Shown here: positions 45,044 to 56,100 of the stretch, in pieces | How the letters are laid out: each line of letters starts with the position of its first letter | Numbering within the stretch: position 1 is the first letter of the stretch | Assembly: GCF_006152145.1 (NCBI RefSeq) | Contig: NZ_VDFV01000001.1 | Coordinates: 1-64,000 of the forward strand | Length of the DNA stretch: 64,000 nucleotides | Direction: 5' to 3' | Source of the DNA: Rubellimicrobium roseum | GTDB lineage: Bacteria; Pseudomonadota; Alphaproteobacteria; Rhodobacterales; Rhodobacteraceae | The notes under the pieces: generated by a model | Seen by the model: the letters and a program-made list of their open reading frames with translations, nothing else | Database searches by the model: none | What the model was told of the DNA's origin: nothing | Translations under genes and position numbers: made by a program

Positions 45044-45203
45044 TTCGCTGTCCCATCGTTCCGTGCGGGTGAGCCCCGCAACGGAAAGGGGTTACGAAAT
45101 TCGGATCATCTGTGTCCATGCGGCCACAGTCGGTTCGGCGGGGCGTCGCCATCGGACCGGGAGGAAACCCGCGCATCTTCGCGAGTGACATTAGGAACGC
45201 CTT

Positions 45204-47879
<2,676 letters not shown>

Positions 47880-48029
47880 GACCCGAGCCTCCCACAGGAT
47901 GATTAAGGCTTCCTTGCGGCACCGCGCGGTGGGGTTAAGGAGACGTGAACGGGATCGGCGGGTGTTCGCGCAGGGCACGAGCACCGCCGGGCGGGGACTC
48001 GCGCCGTCCCCGGCGTAGGCCGTTCGACG

Positions 48030-48058
48030 CCGGAAACCGTCCCCGGGACGGTTTCCGG
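48030..48058 (-). terminator. Hairpin downstream of glyS
   Basis: CGGAAACCGTCCC and GGGACGGTTTCCG form a nearly perfect palindrome just beyond the glyS stop. The stem is very stable, but the T run is weak, so it may act as a terminator or a 3' stabiliser. Confidence 0.6.
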
Positions 48059-48065
48059 TCGCGCC

Positions 48066-50360
48066 TCACCCCTCGACGCGCGTGAGGTCCGCGACCTCTA
48101 GGCAGAGCCGGCGGATGCGGCTCAGGAGGTTGAGGCGGTTGCGGCGGATCACCTGGTTCGGCGTGTTCACCTGCGCCGCCGTCAGGAAGGCGTCGAGCGG
48201 GGCGCGAAGGGCGGCGAGCGCCGACATGGCCTCTCCGAAGTCCTCCTGCTCCATCGCCGGGCGGATGCGCTGCTCCGCCGCGTCGAGCGCATCGAAGATC
48301 GCCTCCTCCTCGGGGTATTCGGCCCATTTCCGGTCGGCGCCGTAGGAGTATTCCACGCCGTCCTTGGCCTCGGCCTGCGCGAGCAGGTTCGCCGCGCGCT
48401 TGAAGCCCTGGAGCAGGTTGGTGCCGTCCTCGGTCTTGAGAAAGGCGCTCAGCGCCTCGGCCCGGCGCACGAGGAGGACGAGATCGTCGTTCCCCGGCAT
48501 GGCGAGGCAGGCGTCGATGACGTCGTGCCGGATGCCCTGGTCGCGGAGGTGGACCTTCAGGCGGTCGTGGAGGAAGGAGAGGAGGTCGGCAGTATCATGG
48601 GCGACGTCAATTGAACGACCAATCAGATTTGCCGAGATTGCTTCCACGATCTGGTACTGAAGCTCTTCATCCTCATACTGCGACAAGAAGAGATCGAAGT
48701 CTCTCATCATGGCCAAGGTCAAGGAGACGGTCTTACCGTCAGGAAGAACACCATCGAGCGCCCGCATTAGCCGTTCGCCATCGACCTTCCCGGGAGCAAT
48801 CTCCTTGAAAACTCCGCGAGCGACTACTGAAGGCAACGCCGCAAACTCGTAAGAGATGGGCCGTCTTAGATTGATGCGAGAACCGTTGTGGAGAACGGTT
48901 CTGATGACACCCAGTGCTGCCCGACGGAGAGCATATGGATCTTTGCTTCCTGTAGGCTTCTCATCAATGGCCCAGAATCCGACGAGCGCAAAAAGCTTGT
49001 CAGCTAGTGCGACGGCCACCGACACCGGGGCGGTGGGCACCTCGTCGTTGGGGCCGAGGGGGGAGTAGTGCTCCTCGGCCGCCGCGGCGACCTCGGCGGG
49101 CAGGCCCGCCGCGTCGGCGTAGTAGCGGCCCATGAGGCCCTGAAGCTCGGGGAACTCGCCCACCATCGCGGAGCGGAGGTCGAGCTTGGCGACCTCGGCG
49201 GCTTGGGCCGCGAGGTCCGGGTCCGCGCTGACATGGGGCGCGATCTCGCGGGCGAGCGCCGCGATGCGCTCGATGCGTTCCCACTGGCTGCCCAGCTTGT
49301 TGTGGAAGGTGACGGCGCGCAGGCCCTCCTTCCACTCCTCCATGCCGGACTTGGCCACCCGCAGGTCGTTCTCCCAGAAGAAGCGCGCGTCCGAGAGGCG
49401 GGCACGGAGGACCTTGGCGTTGCCCGCCAGGATCGTCTCGCCCCGGTCGGCGGTCTCGATGTTGGCGACCGTCACGAAGCCCTCGATGCGGGACGTGGCG
49501 GGGTTCTTCACGGAGAAGAACTTCTGGTGCTCCTTCATCGAGGTTTGCAGCACCTCGGGCGGCAAGCCCAGGAACTGTTCCTCGATCTGGCCCATCAGCG
49601 TCACGGGCCATTCGACGAGGCCCGCGACCTCCGAGAGCAGCCCCTCGTCGGGGACGATCTCCAGCCCGCGCGCGAAGGCGAGCGTGGCGGCGTCGTGGCG
49701 GATGCGGTCCTTGCGCTCCTCGGGGCGCAGGATGACGTGGGCGCGGGTGAGCTTCTGCTCGTAGTCCTCGAAGGACGTGGCGGCGAACTCGGCGGGCGCG
49801 TGGAAGCGGTGGCCGCGCGTGACGTTGGACGCCCTGATGCCCTCGATCTCGAAGGGGACGACCTCGGCGCCCTCCTCGGCGACCAGCAGGCAAAGGATGG
49901 ACTGGAGCGGGCGCACCCAGCGCAGCGACCCGGAGCCCCAGCGCATCGACTTGGGCCAGGGGAAGTCGCGGATCGTCCGTTCCAGCACCTCGGCGACGAT
50001 GGCGGCGGCTTCGCGGCCGGGCTTCTCGATGACGGCGAAGTAGGCCTGACCCTTCTTGTCGGCGCGGGTCTCCAACTGGTCGAGCGTCAGGCCGGTGGAG
50101 CGCAGGAAGCCCTGGATCGCGGCCTCGGGCGCGGTGGTCGCGGGCCCCTTGCGCTCTTCCCGCACGGGGCGCGACCGCTCGGACAGGCCCTCGACGGTCA
50201 GCGCGAGGCGGCGGGGCGTCGCGAAGCTCGCGGCGTGGGCGTAGGTCAGCCCGGATTCGACCAGGCCGTCGGTCATCAGGCGGCGCAGGTCCTCGGCGGC
50301 CTTGGCCTGCATCCGGGCGGGGATCTCCTCGGACAGGAGCTCGATCAGGAGGTCGGGCAT
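48066..50360 (-). CDS. glyS: Glycyl-tRNA synthetase beta subunit
   Basis: 764 residues from ATG 50360 (MPDLLIELLSEEIPARMQAK). With GlyQ it forms the tetrameric class II enzyme; this subunit binds tRNA. The N-terminal LLIELLSEEIPARM, RRLALTVEGL, the TLMGQIEEQFLGLPPEVLQT-SMKEHQKFF block, LSDARFFWENDLR and the HD-like/anticodon part (GSKDPYALRRAALGVIRTVL) are all conserved. Bases about 48590-49015 have G+C near 50% while the rest is about 70%, though the reading frame and protein stay normal (see findings). glyQ lies 9 kb upstream at 59690. Confidence 0.95.
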   Translation of the reverse strand: MPDLLIELLSEEIPARMQAKAAEDLRRLMTDGLVESGLTYAHAASFATPRRLALTVEGLSERSRPVREERKGPATTAPEAAIQGFLRSTGLTLDQLETRADKKGQAYFAVIEKPGREAAAIVAEVLERTIRDFPWPKSMRWGSGSLRWVRPLQSILCLLVAEEGAEVVPFEIEGIRASNVTRGHRFHAPAEFAATSFEDYEQKLTRAHVILRPEERKDRIRHDAATLAFARGLEIVPDEGLLSEVAGLVEWPVTLMGQIEEQFLGLPPEVLQTSMKEHQKFFSVKNPATSRIEGFVTVANIETADRGETILAGNAKVLRARLSDARFFWENDLRVAKSGMEEWKEGLRAVTFHNKLGSQWERIERIAALAREIAPHVSADPDLAAQAAEVAKLDLRSAMVGEFPELQGLMGRYYADAAGLPAEVAAAAEEHYSPLGPNDEVPTAPVSVAVALADKLFALVGFWAIDEKPTGSKDPYALRRAALGVIRTVLHNGSRINLRRPISYEFAALPSVVARGVFKEIAPGKVDGERLMRALDGVLPDGKTVSLTLAMMRDFDLFLSQYEDEELQYQIVEAISANLIGRSIDVAHDTADLLSFLHDRLKVHLRDQGIRHDVIDACLAMPGNDDLVLLVRRAEALSAFLKTEDGTNLLQGFKRAANLLAQAEAKDGVEYSYGADRKWAEYPEEEAIFDALDAAEQRIRPAMEQEDFGEAMSALAALRAPLDAFLTAAQVNTPNQVIRRNRLNLLSRIRRLCLEVADLTRVEG

Positions 50361-50361
50361 C

Positions 50362-50922
50362 TCATTCGCTTTCGGGAACGGGGGGGCAGCCTTCGGGCGG
50401 GGGCTCGCCGTCGAAGACGACCTCGCCGCAGGCGTTGATCTGGTGCCAGGCATAGCCGCGCCCGTCGGGGAACAGGGCCACGACCCGGTCGATGCCGTAG
50501 CGGATGTCCTTGGCGGACAGGAACGCGCGCGCCTGCCCCGATTCCAGCGCCGCGCCGATGGCGGGGGCGTCGAAGCAGTCGAACCAGCCGGGCGCATTGA
50601 GCGGCCGGGGGTCCTCGTAGGGCTGCGCGCGGGCGGCGAGGCTGTCGAACGGCTCGCCCTGCGTGAAGCAGGCACGGAAGCGGATGGGCGAGGATCCGGC
50701 GTCGATGGCGCGCAGGTCCGAGACGCGCAGGGGCTCGGAGCCCGAGCCGTCGGCGAGCGAGAGCGCGATGGGCCCGGCCTGCTCGGGGGTCAGCTCCTCG
50801 TAGAAGGCGTAGACCTGCATGTAGTAGAGAAGGGCCCCGCCCAGGACGGCGAGCGCCAGGATCGTGACCACGATAATCCGTCCGAGCACCGATCTTCCCA
50901 AGAGCCGCCTAGCGCCCCGCAC
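50362..50922 (-). CDS. DUF6446 membrane-anchored protein
   Basis: 186 residues with one N-terminal helix (VLGRIIVVTILALAVLGGAL then LYYMQVYAFYEELTPEQAG) and a periplasmic domain with two cysteine pairs (FRACFTQGEPF, WFDCFDAP, INACGEVVFDGEP, PEGCPPV). The gene sits one base before glyS and in Rhodobacteraceae is regularly found between glyQ and glyS. Function unknown; the periplasmic location is predicted from the helix and cysteines. Its upstream neighbour here is a glycosyltransferase, not glyQ. Confidence 0.78.
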   Translation of the reverse strand: MRGARRLLGRSVLGRIIVVTILALAVLGGALLYYMQVYAFYEELTPEQAGPIALSLADGSGSEPLRVSDLRAIDAGSSPIRFRACFTQGEPFDSLAARAQPYEDPRPLNAPGWFDCFDAPAIGAALESGQARAFLSAKDIRYGIDRVVALFPDGRGYAWHQINACGEVVFDGEPPPEGCPPVPESE

Positions 50923-50982
50923 CTACCCCCGCTCGGCCCTGCGCACAAGGCGTGACGGGCCGGAGCCGCCGCGCGGGGCCTG

Positions 50983-51891
50983 TCAGCGTCGCGCCAGCGT
51001 GGCCGCGTACTCGACGGCGGACTTCCAGTTGAACCGGTGCCTCAGGTCCGCGGCCAGGATGCGGCGGGCCCCGTGGCGGTCGCCGTCCTGCCGGAGAAGC
51101 CGGGCCACCCGACGGGCCGAGTTCTGGCGCATCCGCCGCGCCAGGTCCACGAGCGCCGGGTCGCCCCCGGCCTGCCGGATGGTCGCGGCACAGATGTCCA
51201 TGACCTCGATCCGCTCCAGCAGGGTCCTGCGCTCGTTCCGGCTGAGGCTGTCGGGACGGACCCGGTAGATGAAGTACTTGTCGTCGGACAGGCGGATCTC
51301 GTTCTTCCAGGCGACCAGCAGGATCATGAGCGTGTCCTGCGCGATCTTGAGCCCGGTGTGGAAGGGCTCGGGCCCCGCGGCGTCGGCCACGACCCGGCGG
51401 CGGAAGACCATGCCCGAAGGCAGCAGGGCGCTCGGCCGGCGGCGCATCAGGTCGAAGCTGTCGCGGGCGGACAGGGTGCGGAGCCCCTCCGAGCGATGCG
51501 TCGGTAGCACGAGGCCCTTGTCCCGGATGACGTCGTCCTCGACGGTCTCGTGCCCGACGGCGAGGACGGCGATGGCGGGGTCGGAGAGGACGCGCGCCGC
51601 GAAGGAGAGGAGATCGGGCGCCACCACGTCGTCGGAGTCGAGGAACAGGACCAGCTCGCCCGAGGTCTCGTGGAAGCCGCGGTTGCGCGCGCGGGACACG
51701 CCCCCGTTGCTTGGCAGGTCGATGACCCTGAGGCGCGGATCGGAAATGTCCAGGAAGCCCGACGGCGAACGGCCTCCGTCGTTCACGACGACGGCTTCGA
51801 GATCGCCGTGATCCTGCGCCAGCACGGACCGGACCGTCGCCCCGAGCGTGTCCTCGTTGTTGAAGGTGGGGATGATGACCGAGATCTTCAC
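50983..51891 (-). CDS. Glycosyltransferase family 2
   Basis: 302 residues. The GT-A fold is clear: MKISVIIPTFNNEDTLGATV, RSVLAQDHGDLEAVVVNDGG, LPSNGGVSRARNRGFHETSG and the metal-binding DxD in LVLFLDSDDVVAPDLLSF. No membrane helices are present, so it is a cytoplasmic enzyme that transfers sugars to a lipid or protein acceptor. Together with the next gene and the giant secreted protein it forms a cluster on the same strand; glycosylation of that protein or its polysaccharide is a possible link, not shown. Confidence 0.87.
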   Translation of the reverse strand: MKISVIIPTFNNEDTLGATVRSVLAQDHGDLEAVVVNDGGRSPSGFLDISDPRLRVIDLPSNGGVSRARNRGFHETSGELVLFLDSDDVVAPDLLSFAARVLSDPAIAVLAVGHETVEDDVIRDKGLVLPTHRSEGLRTLSARDSFDLMRRRPSALLPSGMVFRRRVVADAAGPEPFHTGLKIAQDTLMILLVAWKNEIRLSDDKYFIYRVRPDSLSRNERRTLLERIEVMDICAATIRQAGGDPALVDLARRMRQNSARRVARLLRQDGDRHGARRILAADLRHRFNWKSAVEYAATLARR

Positions 51892-51984
51892 GCGTGCGCA
51901 CCCATTCCTGATCGATCCGAGCCGACCCGAGCCGCACGGGCCGGCCTCCTTGCCGTCCTGCTTCGGGACGCGGCCGGCACCATG

Positions 51985-53004
51985 CTACCGCTGCATCAGC
52001 TTCCTTGCCCGTCGAGCCGCCGCGGCCCACCGCTTGGCCACGACGCGTCCGACGGCCGGCGGAAGCCCCGCGAGGCTGGGATGCCCCAGCGTCATGGCGT
52101 GCAGCACGCGGGCCGAGGCAGGACGTTCGTCGAGCCAGCGTCGCTCGTCGGAGGTCAGCTCGTCCCGGTAGGGCTGCGCGGCATACCAGAAGGGGCTGAC
52201 GGACTGATAGGCCATCGACCGGGCCACCGGACGCCAGGGCTTTCCGCCCTGGGCGTGGATGAAGGGCGGCAGGCTGCGCAGGTTGGCCAGCCGCTCGGTC
52301 GGGCTGTAGCCGTCCTCCTTGAAGCACTGGGCGATGTCCCTGCCCCGGCGGAGCGGCTGCACGGGCACATGGGCGAAGTCGCGGCTGCCCAGGAGGGCCG
52401 ACAGGGCGTCCTGGTCCCCCATCATGTAGAAGGGGCGCTGCGCCCACGGCGCGGCTTGGGCCGCGAGGTAGTCCGGCCGCTCCAGAAGAGCCTGCCAGGC
52501 GGACAGGAGCGGCCGGTGACGCTGGGTGACGCGGAGCACGGCGCTGTTGGGCGTGAAGGGCAGATCGCGCCCGGCGGGCAGCTTCCAGCCCTGCGTCCGC
52601 ACGGCGGCGCCTTGGTTCCGGTAGCCGAAGTATTCCTCGGTCAGCACGAGGGTGTCGTCGTCCAGCCCGTCGAAGAAGCGGCCGATGGGCGCGGTCACGA
52701 TGATGTCGGAGTCGATCCAGACGACCGAGTCGAGGTCATCGTCCAGAAGCTTGGTCAGGAGCCTGGGCTTGATGTTCCAGGTCAGATCCGGGTCGATCGG
52801 CAGGCTGTCCTGGATCACGTTCGGGCGCGCCGAAAGCCACGCCTTCAGCCCGTCGCTCAGGTCGTTGACGAAGAGATGCAGGATGGCGGTCGGCTCGTGC
52901 CGGGCCAGGCTGAGGACGAGGAGCTTGACACCGACCTCGTCCGCGGGCCGGTTCTCGCTGATGCAGATGTGCAGGGTACCCAGTCTCACTCGCTCCGAAT
53001 TCAC
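51985..53004 (-). CDS. Glycosyltransferase with GT-A/DxD fold
   Basis: 339 residues if the GTG at 53004 (MNSERVRLGTLHICISENRP) is the start; an ATG at 53106 would add 34 unnatural residues. The region SVVWIDSDIIVTAPIGRFFD carries the DxD metal motif, and KLLVLSLARHEPTAILHLFV the nucleotide-sugar fold; MMGDQDALSALLGSR resembles the GDQD motif of GT8/galactosyltransferase-like enzymes. No membrane segment. It follows the giant gene and precedes the GT2 gene on the same strand (93 bases). Confidence 0.72.
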   Translation of the reverse strand: MNSERVRLGTLHICISENRPADEVGVKLLVLSLARHEPTAILHLFVNDLSDGLKAWLSARPNVIQDSLPIDPDLTWNIKPRLLTKLLDDDLDSVVWIDSDIIVTAPIGRFFDGLDDDTLVLTEEYFGYRNQGAAVRTQGWKLPAGRDLPFTPNSAVLRVTQRHRPLLSAWQALLERPDYLAAQAAPWAQRPFYMMGDQDALSALLGSRDFAHVPVQPLRRGRDIAQCFKEDGYSPTERLANLRSLPPFIHAQGGKPWRPVARSMAYQSVSPFWYAAQPYRDELTSDERRWLDERPASARVLHAMTLGHPSLAGLPPAVGRVVAKRWAAAARRARKLMQR

Positions 53005-53192
53005 AGGCCCGCCGACATGCGCGGGGCCGGGTTGCCGTTGGCGTGATGCCCCCGCCCAGGGATTCCGGTCCCCGTCCCGCATCCTGGGGACGGGCCGGGC
53101 CGCCACAGGCCGCCCCGAGGTGCTGGGACGACCATGGCGGCCTCCTCATCGGCAAGTCAAGCTCGCCCAGCCCGGCCTGCCGCCTGCCCGTT

Positions 53193-56100
53193 CTAGGCCC
53201 AGGCCAGCCAGTCGTCGGCGGACGCCATGATTCCGTCCTCCGCGCCCTGCGCCGCCAGCACCCCGGCCAGATCGCGGCCCGACGCCTCGGGCTGGGCCGA
53301 AGCGGCACGGTCGAGGGGTGCCGACAGGCGGTCGTCCGGGCCCGTCTCCTGACCGTCCTGCTCGGTCGTCACCCGCTTCTGGAGGCCGGGCGGGAGCACG
53401 TCCTTCTTGTCCAGGCCGGGCGGGAGCACGTCCCTCTTGGCGAGGCCGGGCGGGAGCGCCTCCCTGATCAGGATCCCCGGGGGCAGCGGCCGGTCCAGAT
53501 TGAGCCTGCTGACCTCCTCGAAGGTCAGGTCTCCCCCGAAGATGAAGGTGTCGTTGGCGTCGAAGGTCAGCGCCTCCAGGTTGCTCTCGGCCAGGAGGAC
53601 CGTGGTCGTCGCCTGCGTCGCGAGCGAGCCGGCATAGACGTTGATGTGGTCGTACTGGGCCGAGAACGGCGTTCCTGTGCTGCCATGCGTCGCGATCACC
53701 CCCACCGCCAGGGCGCTGGGCTCGGTGCCGTTCTGGTAGGTCCCCCGGATGGCCGACAGGATCTCGCTGTCGGCGGCCAGCGTGATGGCCGCCCCGGTCT
53801 GGAGCTCGCCGCCGTCGACCTGCCAGGCGGGGGTCACGGTGCCCGCCGTGGGATTGACCTGGAAGAACAGGTCGACCTGCGCGCCGATGGGGATCGTGGC
53901 GGGGATGAAGGTCTCGGAAACCTGCCCGCCCTCCTCGCGCAGCACCGCGATGGCGAGCTTGCCGCCGTTCGAGGCCACCGCGAGCTTGATGTAGTTGTCC
54001 TGGTCGCCGGTCCCGATCTGGATGCCGGCCGACTGCCCGTTGGCGAGCTGGGCCGCCGTCAGCGGCGCGAAGACGCTGAGCATCCGGGCGTTGACGAGGA
54101 AGGAGTCGAAGCCCGACCCCGCCAGGTCGCTGCGCACGCCGAACTGGAAACCGTTGTCCTGCGTGTTCAGGCTGCCGCGGGCATCCCCCGAGGTCGTCTG
54201 GATGATGGTGAAGATGCCCGAGGTCCCGCCGGCGATCAGGTTGTCGTCGTCGTACTGGTTCAGGTAGTCTGCCGTGCCGTTGCTCATCCAGCCCGTGAAG
54301 CCCAGGCCGCTGAAGCCGTAGCCCGGATTGTCGTTGCGCAGCGGGTTGAAGAAGCCCTCGCTGCCCGTGACGGTGAGCGCCGTGCCGTTGGCCGCGTCGA
54401 GCGCGAAGTGATCGAGGCGGTCGGCCTGGCCGTCGTTGTCGTCGTTGAGGTCGCGCAGGTCGGAGAGCCGGTCCGTGTCGTTGTCCGGCGGGATGCTCGA
54501 CGGGCTGTTGGGATTGGTGCCGTTGGCGAGCTCGTCCTCGTTGCTGTAGCCGTCGCCGTCGAGGTCGTTGGCGGTGCCGTTCACGGTGGTCGGGACGAGC
54601 ACCTGGATGTCCGACGTCCCTGCGACGTAGGCGATCCAGATCGTGCCGGGGAAGCGGTCGAAGTCGCCCTGCGCGATAACGTCGAGCGGCGTGCCGCTCA
54701 GCCCGCTGGCGATCGCCTCCTTGGTCGCGCCGGACTTGGTCGGATCGACGTCGATCCGGTAGATGCTCGAATCGAAGGCCGCCGCGATCAGGCTGCCCTT
54801 GAGCGCCCCGCCGAAGTTGGAGGCGGTGTACTCGTCGAGGCCGTTGGTCGAGACCGCCCAGGTAACGAGGGCGTCGTCCTCCACGCCGGGCAGGCGGAAG
54901 TCGCCGTCCTCGGGGAAGGACAGGCCCGGATCGACCGGCGGCCAGGTTCCCGGCGGCCTCTGGGTCCAGGTCTCGGTCCCGGAGGCGCTGGTGTAGGTCA
55001 CGCCCGCGCCGGTCGGATTGGCCCGCACGGGGTTCGGGTGCCCCGCGTAGTAGCCGGCCTGGGGGATGTATTCGAGATGGTCGAGGTTGTTGACGCTCTT
55101 GCTGCCGTTCGGATCGAGGGTCGGAATCTTGTTGGTGACGTTCGTCGTCCCTTCCCCGTCCGGCAGCCCGCCCCAGCCCTGGTTGGCGCCGTTGTCGATG
55201 GTGTAGACCTCGCCGGCCTCGGTGACCACGACGTCATAGGGGTTCCGGTAGCCCGAGGAATAGACCTGGACGGGCCCGCCCGCGACGAGCCGGGCCTGGT
55301 TGAGGCCGTCCTGCCCCCCGAAGACCGGGCCCAGCACGGTGGGGATGTCGTAGACGTACCTGTGCGCCCCGTCGGTCTTGACCGAGTAGGCGCCCGTCCC
55401 GCTTTCCAGGACGGTCAGGTCGACCTCCAGGATCGCGGCCGAAAGGGCGTATTCGTTGGAATAGGCGAAGTTGACCGACGGCGCGCCGGCGTTCGTGTGC
55501 CCCCCCTGCGCCACGAGCAGGACCTTATGGCCGGTCTCGGGGTCGGTGGTCAGCGCGAGGCCGTTGGTGGAATGGTTCTCCTCCGACCGGGGCAGGCCGC
55601 GGACGAGGTCCACCTTCTCCCACAAGGCGCCGTTCCACGACAGCCGCGACAGGACGCCCGAGTTGGTGTCGAGCCCGGTGTCGCCCTTGCCGCCGCCGCT
55701 CCCGCCGCCCTCGCGCGGGTCGCTCGACCCCACGTAGATCACGGGCCGGTCGGCGGTGCCGGCCACCACGATCCCGGTCACCTGCCGGTTCGTGATGGCG
55801 GTATTGAGCGTCCCGTCGTCGTTGTGGTTGGGAATGGTGTTGATGAGGTTGATCGTCTCGACCCGCGTGGCCGCGTAGCCGATGATCTTGCCGCTGGCGT
55901 CGACGCGCTGCTCCACGTCGATGGCGAAGATCTCGCCGAAGCGGCTCGATGCGTAGAGGCGCCCGTCCGGCCCGAACTGGATCGAGGTGTAGCTCTTGTC
56001 CGGGATGCCGGTCAGGGAGACCGTCGTGAAGGCCACCTGGTCGGGCGACTCCACGGACACCGTAACCGTTTCCGTGTCCGTCCCGCCCTGGCCGTCCGCG

